From positions 2,108,001 to 2,172,000 of the forward strand of contig AP024866.1 of NCBI GenBank assembly GCA_024346835.1: a DNA stretch of 64,000 nucleotides. The letters run 5' to 3'. Source of the DNA: Vibrio comitans. Lineage in GTDB: Bacteria > Pseudomonadota > Gammaproteobacteria > Enterobacterales > Vibrionaceae. Shown here piece by piece: positions 8,747 to 19,593 of this stretch (position 1 is the stretch's first letter; each line of letters begins with the position of its first letter). Under the pieces are notes generated by a model, which saw nothing but the letters and a program-made list of their open reading frames with translations, was not told where the DNA came from and made no database searches. The translations under genes and the position numbers were made by a program.

Positions 8747-10792
8747 CTAGCTATTGGCAATGAATTGCCTTCGGTACTCTTCCATTTGATCTCGTTTAGC
8801 AGCCGCTTCCTCAAACTCTAGATTCTGAGCATGCTGGTACATCTCATTTTCCAGTTTAAGTATAAGCTTCTCCAGTTCTTGCGGTGACAAGGTCTTATAT
8901 TGCTCATCACTTTCCGCCACCTTAGATAATGGCACGGCTTTCGACTTTTTATTGCCACCCGCTTGGGTAACACTTCCCAGCTCCATGATATCTTTAACGC
9001 TTTTCTTCAGAGCCTGCGGTTCAATTCCATTATCTTCATTGTATTGTTGCTGTTTGAAGCGTCGACGCTCTGTTTCGCCTATCGCTTTGGCCATCGATTT
9101 GGTGATGCGATCGGCATACAAGATAGCTTTACCTTCAAGGTTTCGTGCGGCGCGACCTATGGTCTGAATCAGCGAACGCTCAGAGCGAAGGAAGCCTTCT
9201 TTGTCTGCATCGAGAATAGCCACCAGCGATACCTCTGGCATATCCAACCCTTCTCGAAGTAAGTTAATGCCCACCAGCACATCAAACTCACCTAAGCGTA
9301 GGTCACGGATGATTTCGACGCGTTCTACAGTATCTACGTCCGAGTGCAAATAACGCACCTTCACATCATGCTCGGTCAGGTATTCTGTTAAGTCCTCAGC
9401 CATACGCTTGGTTAATGTGGTTACCAATACCCTTTCATCTTTAACGCTTCGAATACGTATCTCTGACAGTAAGTCATCGACCTGAGTACCTACAGGGCGC
9501 ACCTCAATCTCAGGATCGAGTAAACCTGTTGGGCGCACCACTTGCTCAGCAATATCGCTGCCAGACATCTCTTTCTCATAGTCACTTGGCGTTGCCGAAA
9601 CAAAGATAGTTTGAGGTGCTAAGGCTTCGAACTCATCAAATTTCAATGGGCGATTATCAAGGGCTGACGGCAAACGAAAGCCAAACTCAACTAACGTTTC
9701 TTTGCGAGAGCGGTCACCCTTATACATAGCGCCAATCTGCGGAACGGTCACGTGTGACTCATCGATAACCAACAATCCGTCTGCGGGAAGATAATCAAAC
9801 AAGGTTGGAGGCGGCTCACCCTCTTCACGGCCACTAAGATGTCGTGAATAGTTTTCCACCCCAGAGCAAAAGCCGAGTTCGTTCATCATTTCGATATCGA
9901 ATTGAGTTCGCTGACTGATACGCTGTTCTTCAAGTAGCTTATTGTTATCAAGTAAATACTTCTTGCGATCAACAAGCTCATCTTTAATCTTCTCAATCGC
10001 TTCTAGCATTCGGTCACGCGGTGTGACGTAATGCGTTTTCGGATAGATAGTAAATCTAGGTAGATCACGTTGAATAACAGAGCCTGTCAGTGGATCAAAA
10101 ATGCTGATGCAATCTATCTCGTCATCAAACATCTCAATACGCACAGCATCGTGCTCAGATTCAGCAGGATAGATGTCAATCACCTCACCTCGAACTCGAA
10201 ACTGTCCGCGTTCAAATGCCACATCATTTCTTGAATACTGCAGTTCGGCTAGTCGACGTAGGATATCTCTTTGATCCATTACATCGCCACGCCTAACGTG
10301 TAACATCATTTTAAGATACGACTCAGGATCACCTAGGCCGTAAATAGCAGAAACAGAAGCAACAATGATGGCATCTTTTCTCTCTAGTAGTGCCTTTGTC
10401 GCTGACAACCTCATTTGTTCTATATGAGCGTTCACCGAAGAATCTTTCTCGATAAAGGTGTCAGTAGTGGGGACGTACGCTTCAGGTTGATAATAATCGT
10501 AGTAAGAGACGAAGTACTCAACGGCATTATTTGGAAAAAATGCTTTCATCTCTCCATACAGTTGAGCAGCCAAGGTTTTGTTTGGTGCCAAAATAATAGC
10601 TGGTCGCTGCGCTTGTGCGATGACATTGGCCAACGAAAATGTTTTACCGGAGCCTGTCACACCCAATAAGGTTTGGTGGGCTAGACCATTATCCAGTCCA
10701 TCAAGCAATTGTTTGATAGCAGTGGGCTGATCACCTGAAGGTTGATAGCTCGAAACCAAATCAAACGTTTTGGTGCTTTTTTCTTCATCCAC
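8747..10792 (-). CDS. uvrB: Excinuclease ABC subunit B (UvrB)
   Basis: Damage-verifying helicase-like subunit of nucleotide excision repair, working with UvrA, UvrC and UvrD. Walker A GVTGSGKT is near residue 44, and the beta-hairpin region [12 protein letters not shown] follows near 100. [11 protein letters not shown] holds the DEAD-type box, [10 protein letters not shown] is helicase motif VI, and the C-terminal UVR motif ([18 protein letters not shown]) contacts UvrC. Length 681. The initiation codon appears to be GTG preceded by AAGG; an ATG 4 bases further in is out of frame. No clear LexA box was found upstream, but DnaA boxes are present. Confidence 0.96.
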   Translation of the reverse strand: MDEEKSTKTFDLVSSYQPSGDQPTAIKQLLDGLDNGLAHQTLLGVTGSGKTFSLANVIAQAQRPAIILAPNKTLAAQLYGEMKAFFPNNAVEYFVSYYDYYQPEAYVPTTDTFIEKDSSVNAHIEQMRLSATKALLERKDAIIVASVSAIYGLGDPESYLKMMLHVRRGDVMDQRDILRRLAELQYSRNDVAFERGQFRVRGEVIDIYPAESEHDAVRIEMFDDEIDCISIFDPLTGSVIQRDLPRFTIYPKTHYVTPRDRMLEAIEKIKDELVDRKKYLLDNNKLLEEQRISQRTQFDIEMMNELGFCSGVENYSRHLSGREEGEPPPTLFDYLPADGLLVIDESHVTVPQIGAMYKGDRSRKETLVEFGFRLPSALDNRPLKFDEFEALAPQTIFVSATPSDYEKEMSGSDIAEQVVRPTGLLDPEIEVRPVGTQVDDLLSEIRIRSVKDERVLVTTLTKRMAEDLTEYLTEHDVKVRYLHSDVDTVERVEIIRDLRLGEFDVLVGINLLREGLDMPEVSLVAILDADKEGFLRSERSLIQTIGRAARNLEGKAILYADRITKSMAKAIGETERRRFKQQQYNEDNGIEPQALKKSVKDIMELGSVTQAGGNKKSKAVPLSKVAESDEQYKTLSPQELEKLILKLENEMYQHAQNLEFEEAAAKRDQMEEYRRQFIANS

Positions 10793-11132
10793 AATGAGTT
10801 ACCTTCACCTGAAATATCTTTATGGGTATTTATATCAATTTTATCACCAATAGTGCTAGCACTCGATTTTAACATTTGCTATATTCTTCTCCCCTGCAAG
10901 AAAACCCTCCTTCTCATAACATCTAATTAACTCACAGCTTTTCCCCAGAATTTACTCAAACGTTAATTTTTAGTTTATTTTTTAAACAACCTCGAAACAC
11001 CCTACTAGTCTTGTTATAGCACATACTTCTCGTACAACACCTTGTATTATCTGCACTTACAATAGACAACTGCACTAGACCAAGTTACCGGTATGTTAAC
11101 AGAATAAAGTTGCCCCGATCTCATCAACACAC

Positions 11133-11198
11133 TTATCCACAAAATCAGTGGATAACTGTCATCAAGCCTTAATATGGTTGGCCTCAACATTATCCACA
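11133..11198. promoter_or_regulatory. Cluster of three DnaA boxes upstream of uvrB
   Basis: Two perfect TTATCCACA boxes (11133-11141 and 11190-11198) and one near match on the other strand (AGTGGATAA, 11147-11155) lie within 66 bases between uvrB and tRNA-Asn. The rest of the roughly 500-base region holds no convincing gene. Confidence 0.65.
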
Positions 11199-11290
11199 AC
11201 GCTATCCCGATAATTTTTCCTATAATTCTTCAGATTTATTATTGACAGCGATAAGCCTTGTCAGTAATATTCGCCTCGCTTTAGAGCAAT

Positions 11291-11366
11291 TCCCCCTTAG
11301 TTCAGTTGGTAGAACGGCGGACTGTTAATCCGTATGTCGCAAGTTCAAGTCTTGCAGGGGGAGCCA
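11291..11366 (+). tRNA. tRNA-Asn (anticodon GTT)
   Basis: 76-nt cloverleaf with acceptor TCCCCCT/AGGGGGA, D-arm TTAGTTCAGTTGGTAGAA, anticodon loop CTGTTAA and T-loop TTCAAGT, with CCA encoded. It is followed at once by a terminator and by a tandem repeat made from its own 3' end. Confidence 0.97.
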
Positions 11367-11725
11367 AATTTTTGAAGAAACCGTATTACGAAAGTAATGC
11401 GGTTTTTTTTCGTCTGCGCTTTGTGAACGATGAATATGTCACAACCGGAAGGCCGGCCCGTTCCAGTCCAGCAGGAGAAGCCAAATTCTTAAGAAAACCG
11501 TATCATGAAAATAATGCGGTTTTTTTTCGTCGGAACTTTGTGAACAGTGAATATGTCACAACCGGAAGGCCGGCCCGTTCCAGTCCAGCAGGGGAAGCCA
11601 AATTCTTAAGAAAACCGTATCATAAAAATGATGCGGTTTTTTTTCGTCTGTATCTTATGGCATTTATTTTCGTCTGGACTTTGTGAACGATGGAAATATC
11701 GCACTCGGAAGGCCGTCCTCCTGTT
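11343..11725 (+). repeat. 117-bp tandem repeat of the tRNA-Asn 3' end plus terminator (three units)
   Basis: Units begin at 11343, 11460 and 11577, exactly 117 bases apart. Each has a T-arm/acceptor-like segment (GTTCAAGTCTTGCAGG in the real tRNA, GTTCCAGTCCAGCAGG in the copies) ending in GCCA. This is followed by a hairpin terminator ending in eight T, then a shared spacer with ACAACCGGAAGGCCGGCCC. Unit three is diverged and carries an insertion. Because 117 is a multiple of three, a frame stays open through all units (11306-11686). The layout resembles the E. coli tyrT rtT repeats, which also start with a tRNA 3' end. Confidence 0.85.
11378..11410 (+). terminator. Terminator of tRNA-Asn (unit 1)
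   Basis: AACCGTATTAC-GAAA-GTAATGCGGTT stem with a GAAA loop, followed by eight T in total. Near copies recur at 11495-11527 and 11612-11644 inside the tandem repeat. Confidence 0.9.
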
Positions 11726-11726
11726 T

Positions 11727-11850
11727 CGAAAGCAGTACACTTCTTTGTCATCCTAGAAAAGTGCAAAGCAATTTATCTAGGATCTTAGAGAGCACAAACT
11801 CAACCCTGTGCTCCCTAAGATTCCAGCCTTCACTGGAATGACGGTTTTGG
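11727..11850. repeat. Dispersed intergenic repeat with nested palindromes
   Basis: Contains ATCCTAGA...TCTAGGAT, AGAGCAC...GTGCTCC and ATTCCAG-CCTTCA-CTGGAAT in succession. The segment CCTAAGATTCCAGC recurs at 29079-29101 in another intergenic gap. No gene is visible between here and rnfA; the remaining bases up to 12079 hold only the rnf promoter region. Confidence 0.5.
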
Positions 11851-12079
11851 GACTGCTATCAATAATCGAAATCTTAGTATCCACAATTCAAGCTCAAATC
11901 CGGCCACTAAAGCGTATAGAGAGGTGCAAACCCCACTTTTATGCACTCTATTTGAAAAGAACTGCGTATAAACGGCTATATTTTCTACAAATGTTCTAAA
12001 TCCCTATAGATGTTGTGTTGTTATATACCTGACAAATTAGGATAATGTTCAGCTCGATCTGGGTGAGTAAAAAATTGGT

Positions 12080-12661
12080 ATGACCGAATATCTTTTGTTG
12101 TTGATTGGTACAGTGCTAGTCAACAACTTTGTGCTAGTTAAATTCTTAGGCTTATGTCCGTTTATGGGAGTCTCTAAAAAATTAGAGACTGCGATAGGTA
12201 TGGGGCTAGCGACAACCTTTGTTCTGACCTTAGCGTCAGTGTGTGCGTATTTAGTAGAAACCTACCTACTGCAGCCGCTTGGTATCGAGTATCTAAGAAC
12301 CATGAGTTTCATTCTGGTGATTGCGGTGGTCGTTCAGTTTACTGAAATGGTGGTGCACAAAACGAGCCCTACCTTATATCGCCTGCTCGGCATATTCATC
12401 CCATTGATCACCACAAACTGTGCTGTACTGGGCGTAGCGCTACTCAACGTAAATGAAAACCACAGCTTTGTAGAATCCATTATCTACGGATTTGGGGCAG
12501 CCGTTGGCTTCTCCATGGTGTTGATTCTATTCGCGTCAATGCGCGAACGAATTGCAGCCTCCGATGTTCCGATGCCTTTTAAAGGCGCCTCTATTGCAAT
12601 GATCACAGCGGGCCTAATGGCGCTTGCGTTTATGGGCTTTACTGGATTGGTGAAAATCTAA
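12080..12661 (+). CDS. rnfA: Ion-translocating oxidoreductase subunit RnfA
   Basis: Polytopic inner-membrane subunit of the Rnf complex, which couples electron transfer between NADH and ferredoxin to ion movement; in E. coli the complex (Rsx) also keeps SoxR reduced. The 193-residue protein shows six hydrophobic segments and the family motif [18 protein letters not shown] near residues 17-34, plus [11 protein letters not shown] near 110. It is homologous to RnfE, with opposite topology in the known complex. First gene of rnfABCDGE; it overlaps rnfB by one base. Confidence 0.97.
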   Translation: MTEYLLLLIGTVLVNNFVLVKFLGLCPFMGVSKKLETAIGMGLATTFVLTLASVCAYLVETYLLQPLGIEYLRTMSFILVIAVVVQFTEMVVHKTSPTLYRLLGIFIPLITTNCAVLGVALLNVNENHSFVESIIYGFGAAVGFSMVLILFASMRERIAASDVPMPFKGASIAMITAGLMALAFMGFTGLVKI

Positions 12662-13248
12662 TGGAAGCTATTATTATCGCCGTTGTTGCTCTCGTTGCTC
12701 TCGCCGCGCTTTTTGGAGGACTGCTTGGCTTTGCCTCTATTCGCTTCAAAGTAGAAGCCGACCCTATCGTTGAACAAATTGATTCCATCTTGCCACAAAC
12801 ACAGTGTGGCCAATGTGGCTACCCGGGCTGTCGTCCCTACGCAGAAGCTATTGCTAACGGTGACGAGATCAACAAATGTCCTCCTGGCGGGGAAGCCACA
12901 ATACAGAAACTGGCAGATCTTATGGGCGTTGATGTCCCTGACTCAGCACACGATCTTTCCGACAATGTTAAAAAAGTCGCGTTCATACATGAAGACATGT
13001 GTATCGGCTGTACTAAGTGTATTCAAGCTTGCCCTGTTGATGCCATCGTTGGCGGAACAAAGGCCATGCACACCATCATTGCTGATCAATGTACTGGCTG
13101 TGATCTGTGTGTATCACCCTGTCCGACTGAATGTATTGAAATGATTCCGGTGAAAGCCACCCCGGATACCTGGAAATGGCAACTCGATACCATTCCGGTA
13201 GTTAATGTAGATACCAATGTGCCAAGCACAACGACTGAGAACTCATAA
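12661..13248 (+). CDS. rnfB: Rnf complex subunit RnfB (iron-sulfur protein)
   Basis: Membrane-anchored Fe-S subunit of the Rnf complex. An N-terminal hydrophobic helix (about 1-25) is followed by a four-Cys cluster domain (CGQCGYPGC near residue 47, then CPPGG) and two ferredoxin 4Fe-4S motifs, [14 protein letters not shown] near 115 and [15 protein letters not shown] near 145. Length 195. It begins on the last base of rnfA, which indicates tight operon coupling. Confidence 0.97.
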   Translation: MEAIIIAVVALVALAALFGGLLGFASIRFKVEADPIVEQIDSILPQTQCGQCGYPGCRPYAEAIANGDEINKCPPGGEATIQKLADLMGVDVPDSAHDLSDNVKKVAFIHEDMCIGCTKCIQACPVDAIVGGTKAMHTIIADQCTGCDLCVSPCPTECIEMIPVKATPDTWKWQLDTIPVVNVDTNVPSTTTENS

Positions 13249-13254
13249 CCACCA

Positions 13255-15948
13255 ATGCTGTCACTTATTGAACAAATTCGCTCTGGCCATCTCTGGGACT
13301 TTCCTGGAGGCATTCACCCGCCAGAACATAAAGCACAATCTCTCACCCATAAAATTGGGCGAGCCAATATTGCGAATGAGATAGTTATCCCGGTCAAGCA
13401 ACACATTGGTAAAGAAGGCGACCTATTGGTCAAAGTGGGAGACTTAGTATTAAAGGGTCAACCACTGACGCAATATCACACCAGTTTAAGCTTGCCAGTG
13501 CACGCCTCCACTTCTGGCACCGTCACTGCTATTGAACCAAGAACCAGTTGTCACCCATCGGGATTGTCAGAGCTGTCAATCGTCATTAAGCCAGATCATA
13601 AAGATACCTGGATTGAACACACTGGCATTACCCACTACCAAGACCTAAGCGCCGAAGAGCTCGTCAATATCATCCGCCAAGCGGGAATTTCTGGTATGGG
13701 GGGAGCAGGCTTCCCAACGGCAAGAAAACTGCAATCAGGTTTTGGTCGTACCGATATATTGATCATCAATGCAGCTGAGTGCGAGCCGTACATTACTGCT
13801 GATGACAGTCTTATGCGTGAATACGCTGAGCAAGTTATTCAAGGCATTGAGATACTCAGCCACATCTTAAAGCCTAAGCTGTGCATTATTGGCATCGAAG
13901 ATAACAAACCTGAAGCAATCCAAGCACTTAACAAGGCTGGAGAGAATCATGATATCGTCATTCGTGTCATTCCAACTAAGTATCCATCGGGTGGTGAGCG
14001 CCAACTGATAAAGGTGCTAACCAATAAAGAAGTACCTTCAAGCGGACTGCCTGCAGACATAGGGATCATGGTGCAAAACGTCGGTTCTGCTTTTGCAGTG
14101 AAGCGTGCAGTGATCGATGGCGAGCCTTTGGTTGAGCGTGTCGTCACTATGACAGGCGGCAGTGTCAGCCAAGCACAAAACCTATGGGTGCCGATTGGAA
14201 CACCAGTGCAATCTTTGCTTGAACAAGCGCACTTTTCGCCTTGGAAGAAACAGTCGGTGATCATGGGCGGCCCGATGATGGGCTTTACCTTGCCTCATAC
14301 CGAGGTGCCTATCACCAAAACCAGTAACTGCATCTTAGCTCCTGCGAAAAAAGAGCTGGAATTCACTGCCGATGAAATGGCCTGCATTCGTTGTGGCCAA
14401 TGCGCAGAGGCATGCCCTGCCTCACTATTGCCACAGCAAATGTATTGGTACTCGAAAGATAAAGACCTTGAAAAGTGTGAAGAATATAAGGTCAAGGATT
14501 GTATCGAATGTGGGGCTTGCGCCTATGTGTGCCCAAGTAACATCCCATTGGTGAATTACTTCCGTCAATCGAAGACAGAAATCAAGATTCAAGCAGCAGA
14601 AGCCGAAGCGGCTGAACGCGCTAAGGTTCGTTTTGAGCAGCGTAAAGAGCGCCTAGAGCGCGATAAAATTGAGCGTGAGCAGAAATACAAGAAAGCCGCC
14701 GAGAAGCGTCGCAGCCAAATGAAGACCGAAGGCGGTGATGACGCGATTGCAGCTGCGATAGAAAGAGTTAAACAGAAGAAAACAGAAGGCCCTAAGCCGG
14801 CGGTTGCCGCGGCTATTGCTAGAGCTAAAGCGAAGCAAGCGGAGGCACAATCAGAGAACGTCACTGAACCTGACAATTCTGAGATGCGAAAACTGCGCGA
14901 GCAACGCAAAGAAGAAGCGCGTCAACGTCGCGAACAAAAAGCGGAGCAACAGCCAAATGCTGAAGGTTCGAAAAGCGATGCGGTTGCGGCGGCTATTGCT
15001 CGCGCAAAAGCGAAAAAAGAACAAGTTGCTTCAACAAACTCGGCAACGACTGATGTGAACACTGAAAAGCAAGATGCAGTGAAAGCCGCCATAGAAAGAG
15101 CTAAGGCACGCAAAGCCGCGCAAGCAAATGTCGAGTCTCAAGCTGACGAATCCACTAAGTCTGATGATTCTAAGAAATCTGCGGTTGCCGCTGCAGTTGC
15201 GCGAGCCAAAGCGCGCAAAGCACAGCAACAGCAAACCACTGATGCTGAGCCTAAAGTTAGCGAGCCTGCAGAATCGGAAGATCCGAAGAAAGTCGCGGTC
15301 GCTGCTGCGGTTGCACGAGCCAAAGCACGTAAAGCACAACAACAGCAAACTGCTGACGCTGAGCCTCAAACTAGCGAGCCTGCAGAACCGGAAGATCCGA
15401 AGAAAGCTGCAGTCGCCGCCGCAGTTGCACGAGCCAAAGCACGTAAAGCACAGCAACAGCAAACTGCTGACGCTGAGCCTCAAACTAGCGAATCTGCAGA
15501 ACCCGAGGATCCGAAGAAAGCCGCGGTCGCTGCTGCAGTTGCAAGAGCCAAAGCACGTAAAGCACAGCAACAGCAAACCGCTGACGCTGAGCCTAAAGCT
15601 AGCGAGCCTGCAGAATCAGAAGATCCGAAGAAAGCCGCGGTCGCTGCTGCAGTTGCACGAGCTAAAGCACGTAAAGCACAGCAACAGCAAACCGCTGACG
15701 CTGAGCCTCAAACTAGCGCGCCTGCAGAACCGGAAGATCCGAAGAAAGCCGCGGTCGCCGCTGCGATTGCAAGAGCGAAAGCGCGCAAAGCACAGGAGCA
15801 GCAAACTGTTGATAGTGAACCTGAAGCGAGCGAGCAGCCTCAACAAGAAGATCCCAAAAAAGCGGCTGTTGCTGCAGCTATAGCACGCGCAAAAGCAAGA
15901 AAAGCGGCTCAACAAGCCGATAGCAGTGACTCTAAGGAGAATAACTAG
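13255..15948 (+). CDS. rnfC: Rnf complex subunit RnfC with an expanded repeat tail
   Basis: Peripheral NADH/FMN and Fe-S subunit that feeds electrons into the Rnf complex. The conserved part (about residues 1-450) has the Gly-rich [15 protein letters not shown] loop near residue 145 and two clusters, [12 protein letters not shown] near 375 and [12 protein letters not shown] near 415. A basic coiled-coil stretch follows, then an Ala/Lys tail with the motif [15 protein letters not shown]. Length is 897, longer than the roughly 740 of E. coli; the excess is the repeat tail. It ends overlapping rnfD by one base. Confidence 0.95.
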   Translation: MLSLIEQIRSGHLWDFPGGIHPPEHKAQSLTHKIGRANIANEIVIPVKQHIGKEGDLLVKVGDLVLKGQPLTQYHTSLSLPVHASTSGTVTAIEPRTSCHPSGLSELSIVIKPDHKDTWIEHTGITHYQDLSAEELVNIIRQAGISGMGGAGFPTARKLQSGFGRTDILIINAAECEPYITADDSLMREYAEQVIQGIEILSHILKPKLCIIGIEDNKPEAIQALNKAGENHDIVIRVIPTKYPSGGERQLIKVLTNKEVPSSGLPADIGIMVQNVGSAFAVKRAVIDGEPLVERVVTMTGGSVSQAQNLWVPIGTPVQSLLEQAHFSPWKKQSVIMGGPMMGFTLPHTEVPITKTSNCILAPAKKELEFTADEMACIRCGQCAEACPASLLPQQMYWYSKDKDLEKCEEYKVKDCIECGACAYVCPSNIPLVNYFRQSKTEIKIQAAEAEAAERAKVRFEQRKERLERDKIEREQKYKKAAEKRRSQMKTEGGDDAIAAAIERVKQKKTEGPKPAVAAAIARAKAKQAEAQSENVTEPDNSEMRKLREQRKEEARQRREQKAEQQPNAEGSKSDAVAAAIARAKAKKEQVASTNSATTDVNTEKQDAVKAAIERAKARKAAQANVESQADESTKSDDSKKSAVAAAVARAKARKAQQQQTTDAEPKVSEPAESEDPKKVAVAAAVARAKARKAQQQQTADAEPQTSEPAEPEDPKKAAVAAAVARAKARKAQQQQTADAEPQTSESAEPEDPKKAAVAAAVARAKARKAQQQQTADAEPKASEPAESEDPKKAAVAAAVARAKARKAQQQQTADAEPQTSAPAEPEDPKKAAVAAAIARAKARKAQEQQTVDSEPEASEQPQQEDPKKAAVAAAIARAKARKAAQQADSSDSKENN
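15178..15930 (+). repeat. Seven 114-bp tandem repeats inside rnfC
   Basis: The GC-rich start of the [13 protein letters not shown] motif recurs at 15181, 15295, 15409, 15523, 15637, 15751 and 15865, exactly 114 bases (38 codons) apart. The central units are nearly identical at DNA level, while the last two drift. More degenerate copies of the same motif occur from about 14800. The exact period suggests recent expansion by slippage or recombination. Confidence 0.92.
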
Positions 15949-16997
15949 TGCCATTTTTTATCGCCAGCTCACCCCATACTCAAAAGCGTCGCTCATTATC
16001 GACAATGATGCTGCTGGTAGCATTGTGTGCGATTCCAGGTATTTTGGCACAAACCTACTTCTTTGGTTTTGGCACCTTAATTCAAGTACTGTTTGCGATT
16101 TTAGTGGCTTGGACCTTTGAGTCTCTTATCATGTTGGCGAGAGGACGTTCTCCAATACAAGCGCTTCGTGACAATACAGCTCTAGTTACCGCACTACTTT
16201 TAGCTATTGCGATTCCACCCCTTTCCCCATGGTGGATCACCGTAATAGGCTTATTCTTTGCTATTGTCGTTGCAAAGCATCTCTATGGCGGCGTGGGTCA
16301 AAACCTATTTAACCCTGCAATGGTTGCTTACGTGGTTTTGCTGATCTCGTTTCCAGTACAGATGACCAGTTGGTTAACTCCAGCACAAATCTCATCATCA
16401 CCTGTAGGAGCGACCGATGCTCTGTCGCTTATTTTTAGTGGCTATAATCTTGACGGTATGTCACTACAGCAGATTCGTACTGGGGTTGATGGGATCACCA
16501 TGGCAACGCCACTGGATACCGTGAAAACGGGGCTAGGTAATGGCCAAACGCTTTCTGAAATCAGCAATAGCCCTTTATTCTCAGGTATCGCTGGTTACGG
16601 CTGGGAATGGATTAATGTCTTATTCCTGATTGGCGGATTAGTCATGCTTAAGCTGCGCGTAATCCAGTGGTACATCCCTGCAGGTGTGCTTGGCGGCGTA
16701 TTCCTGACGAGCTTAATTCTGTACATCATCGCTCCCGGTACATTGGGGTCACCACTGTTCCAGTTGTTTTCCGGAGCAACCATGCTTGGCGCTTTCTTTA
16801 TTGCAACAGACCCGGTCTCTGCTGCAACAACGATTAAGGGACGCCTGATATTTGGTGGATTGATTGGCGCACTGATCGTCATTATTCGCACCTTTGGTGG
16901 CTTCCCAGACGGCGTTGCTTTTGCGGTTATTATCGCCAACATGTGTGTACCGCTTATCGACTATTACACACAACCTAGAACCTACGGTCACAAGTAA
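15948..16997 (+). CDS. rnfD: Rnf complex subunit RnfD
   Basis: Polytopic membrane subunit homologous to NqrB, carrying a covalently bound FMN on a Thr residue. The likely site is in [17 protein letters not shown] near residue 285; [16 protein letters not shown] near 112 is the family signature. Length 349, with about nine hydrophobic segments. Its start overlaps the rnfC stop by one base, and rnfG follows after 4 bases. Confidence 0.95.
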   Translation: MPFFIASSPHTQKRRSLSTMMLLVALCAIPGILAQTYFFGFGTLIQVLFAILVAWTFESLIMLARGRSPIQALRDNTALVTALLLAIAIPPLSPWWITVIGLFFAIVVAKHLYGGVGQNLFNPAMVAYVVLLISFPVQMTSWLTPAQISSSPVGATDALSLIFSGYNLDGMSLQQIRTGVDGITMATPLDTVKTGLGNGQTLSEISNSPLFSGIAGYGWEWINVLFLIGGLVMLKLRVIQWYIPAGVLGGVFLTSLILYIIAPGTLGSPLFQLFSGATMLGAFFIATDPVSAATTIKGRLIFGGLIGALIVIIRTFGGFPDGVAFAVIIANMCVPLIDYYTQPRTYGHK

Positions 16998-17001
16998 TAT
17001 C

Positions 17002-17631
17002 ATGTTAAAAACCATACGTAAAAACGGTTTAGTTCTCGCCATGTTCGCTTGCATCACAACAGGTGTGGTCTCTATTACCCATCTGTTGACCGAGGATACG
17101 ATCAAAGCGCAACAAATCGCCCAGTTGCAAGGACAGCTTAATCAGGTTATTCCAACCAGCCTGCATGACAACGAACTCTATGCAGACTGTATCGACTTAC
17201 AAAATGAAGCCTTAGGCACTCAAGAAGTCATGCCCGCTTATATCGCCACCATCGATGGTAAGCCAACTTCAGTTGCCATTGAAACAATCGCACCCGATGG
17301 TTACAACGGCACGATTCGTGTGTTAGTTGGTGTCGATCTGCAAGGCAAGGTGCTAGGGGCTCGCGTATTGTCGCATCAAGAAACTCCAGGACTTGGCGAT
17401 AAGATTGATTTACGAGTGTCGGATTGGATCTTGTCATTTGCTAACAAAGAGATCACTGCAGACAATCAAGAAAGCTGGAAGGTGCGTAAGGACGGCGGGC
17501 AATTTGACCAGTTTACTGGCGCGACCATTACCCCGCGTGCTGTGGTAAAAGCCATCTACAACACAGGGCTATACTTTACGCAAAATCAGCAACAGATCTT
17601 GAGTAGCTCACCACAATGTGAGGTGAAATAA
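17002..17631 (+). CDS. rnfG: Rnf complex subunit RnfG (covalent FMN protein)
   Basis: Single-span membrane protein with a periplasmic flavin domain, homologous to NqrC. The covalent FMN site is the Thr of [12 protein letters not shown] near residue 172. The open frame extends 36 codons upstream into rnfD, but the ATG chosen (MLKTIRKNG) directly precedes the transmembrane helix and gives 209 residues, the usual size. It overlaps rnfE by one base. Confidence 0.95.
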   Translation: MLKTIRKNGLVLAMFACITTGVVSITHLLTEDTIKAQQIAQLQGQLNQVIPTSLHDNELYADCIDLQNEALGTQEVMPAYIATIDGKPTSVAIETIAPDGYNGTIRVLVGVDLQGKVLGARVLSHQETPGLGDKIDLRVSDWILSFANKEITADNQESWKVRKDGGQFDQFTGATITPRAVVKAIYNTGLYFTQNQQQILSSSPQCEVK

Positions 17632-18323
17632 TGTCAGAGAAAAAACTGTTATTAAAGAATGGTCTTTGGGATAACAACCCTGCCCTTGTGCAGCTGCTTG
17701 GGCTTTGTCCACTGCTTGCTGTATCGGCGACCGTGACCAATGCACTAGGCCTTGGCATCGCAACCTTATTGGTGTTAGTCGGCTCAAACCTGACGGTATC
17801 TCTTATTCGCAATCATGTGCCTCAAGAGATTCGCTTGCCAATATTTGTGATGATCATTGCCGCTCTGGTAACCTGCGTTCAGCTGCTAATGAACGCTTAC
17901 GCCTATGGTTTGTACCTTTCTTTAGGTATCTTTATTCCATTGATCGTAACCAACTGCATTATCATCGGACGTGCCGAAGCTTACGCTTCTAAGAATACTC
18001 CTGCACTGGCTGTACTTGACGGCCTTTGGATGGGACTAGGTATGACAGCTGTGCTTGTGGTGTTAGGCGCAGTTCGCGAAATTCTCGGCAATGGTACGCT
18101 TTTCGATGGTGCTGATTTACTGCTTGGTGACTGGGCAAGTGTATTGCGCATTCAGGTGTATCAAGTTGATAGTAATTTCCTACTTGCAATGCTACCACCA
18201 GGTGCGTTTATCGGTGTTGGTTTCTTAATTGCCGGCAAAAACTGGATAGATAACTACCGAGCACAGCAAGCACCTAAGCAAGAGAAACAACAGATTGAAC
18301 GGGCTCGTGTCACTAACAACTAA
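17631..18323 (+). CDS. rnfE: Rnf complex subunit RnfE
   Basis: Polytopic subunit homologous to RnfA, forming with it the membrane core of the Rnf complex. The 230-residue protein shows [22 protein letters not shown] near residues 9-30 and [19 protein letters not shown] near residue 100, both typical. Last rnf gene; nth follows 22 bases later in the same direction, an arrangement also seen in E. coli. Confidence 0.96.
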   Translation: MSEKKLLLKNGLWDNNPALVQLLGLCPLLAVSATVTNALGLGIATLLVLVGSNLTVSLIRNHVPQEIRLPIFVMIIAALVTCVQLLMNAYAYGLYLSLGIFIPLIVTNCIIIGRAEAYASKNTPALAVLDGLWMGLGMTAVLVVLGAVREILGNGTLFDGADLLLGDWASVLRIQVYQVDSNFLLAMLPPGAFIGVGFLIAGKNWIDNYRAQQAPKQEKQQIERARVTNN

Positions 18324-18345
18324 TCTTATTTGAAAAACGGACTCA

Positions 18346-18981
18346 ATGAATAAAGATAAGCGTCGACTCATACTTGAAAGATTGCGTGAGGAAAACCCTC
18401 ACCCTGAAACGGAACTCAACTGGAGCTCCCCCTTTGAATTACTGATAGCGGTATTACTATCGGCTCAAGCTACCGATGTCAGTGTCAATAAAGCTACCGA
18501 TAAGCTGTATCCCGTCGCTAATACCCCGCAAGGTATACTGGATTTAGGCGTTGATGGCTTGAAGGAATACATCAAGACTATTGGTTTGTTCAATTCAAAG
18601 GCTGAGAACACCATCAAGACATGTAAGATCTTACTAGAGCAACACGGCGGTGAAGTCCCTGAAAACAGAGAGGCACTTGAAGCCCTGCCAGGGGTTGGCA
18701 GAAAGACGGCCAATGTGGTTCTCAATACGGCGTTTGGCTGGCCGACCATAGCAGTTGATACGCATATCTATCGCGTCTCTAACCGCACCAAGTTTGCAAT
18801 GGGTAAAACCGTAGATGATGTTGAGCAAAAGCTGCTAAAAGTAGTGCCTAAAGAGTTCAAGTTGGATGTACATCATTGGCTAATTCTGCATGGTCGTTAC
18901 ACTTGTATTGCTCGCAAGCCACGTTGTGGCAGCTGCATGATAGAAGACCTATGCGAGTTCAAAGATAAGGCTATCGATTAA
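18346..18981 (+). CDS. nth: Endonuclease III (Nth)
   Basis: Base-excision repair DNA glycosylase/AP lyase for oxidised pyrimidines. The helix-hairpin-helix LPGVGRKTANVV carries the catalytic Lys near residue 120, followed by the catalytic Asp in AVDTHIYRVSNR near 138. A C-terminal 4Fe-4S loop has the spacing C-x6-C-x2-C-x5-C (CIARKPRCGSCMIEDLC). Length 211, as in E. coli. Confidence 0.97.
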   Translation: MNKDKRRLILERLREENPHPETELNWSSPFELLIAVLLSAQATDVSVNKATDKLYPVANTPQGILDLGVDGLKEYIKTIGLFNSKAENTIKTCKILLEQHGGEVPENREALEALPGVGRKTANVVLNTAFGWPTIAVDTHIYRVSNRTKFAMGKTVDDVEQKLLKVVPKEFKLDVHHWLILHGRYTCIARKPRCGSCMIEDLCEFKDKAID

Positions 18982-19016
18982 ACTTCTCTCCATTTCACAA
19001 ACATTAAGGATCAATC

Positions 19017-19433
19017 ATGTCTCAAGGTCGCGTATTACACACCATGCTTCGCGTGGGTGATTTAGATAAATCTATTGAGTTCTATACCAAGGTAATGGGT
19101 ATGGAACTATTGCGTAAGAACGAAAATAAAGAATACGAATACACTCTTGCCTTTGTCGGCTTTGGCGATGAATCACAAGGTGCAGTCATTGAGTTGACCT
19201 ACAACTGGGGCACAACAGAGTACGACCTAGGTGATGCTTTTGGTCACGTCGCAATTGGGTATGAGGATATCTATGCCACTTGTGATGCTATCAAGGCTGC
19301 CGGCGGTAACGTTACTCGCGAGCCAGGTCCAGTAAAAGGTGGCTCAACACATATTGCTTTTGTCACTGATCCTGATGGATACAAGATAGAACTGATTCAG
19401 CGCGAAAATGCCTCTTCTGGTTTGAACGGCTAA
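19017..19433 (+). CDS. gloA: Lactoylglutathione lyase (glyoxalase I)
   Basis: Metal-dependent enzyme that isomerises the hemithioacetal of methylglyoxal and glutathione to S-lactoylglutathione. At 138 residues it has the E. coli-type vicinal oxygen chelate fold. Metal ligands are visible in the expected places: His near 8 (VLHTMLRV), Glu near 59 (VIELTYNWG), His near 77 (GHVAIG) and Glu near 125 (KIELIQ). A strong terminator follows. Confidence 0.96.
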   Translation: MSQGRVLHTMLRVGDLDKSIEFYTKVMGMELLRKNENKEYEYTLAFVGFGDESQGAVIELTYNWGTTEYDLGDAFGHVAIGYEDIYATCDAIKAAGGNVTREPGPVKGGSTHIAFVTDPDGYKIELIQRENASSGLNG

Positions 19434-19463
19434 CTCACTCTCCAAGTAGTAAGTAAGTTTACT

Positions 19464-19500
19464 AGGGCTGTATTTGTCGAAAGACAATTACAGCCCTTTT
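19464..19500 (+). terminator. Terminator after gloA
   Basis: AGGGCTGTATTTGTC-GAAA-GACAATTACAGCCCT with a short T run. Confidence 0.85.
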
Positions 19501-19593
19501 GTCATATTTAGACTCAGGAAAATTAATGTATGGGTTTAGAAAACCTTATGAATCTGTAATAATGCTCGCCTTAATCCATATGCTTTGCTTGTT

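Noticed and set aside
11306..11686. 126-codon frame over the tRNA-Asn tail repeats as a normal gene
   Set aside because: It begins inside the tRNA and is kept open by the 117-base period; there is no ribosome site. Described as part of the repeat finding instead.
15031..15883. Long frames on both strands in the rnfC repeat region
   Set aside because: They are shadows of the 114-base repeat, whose period is a multiple of three; the rnfC frame is the coding one.
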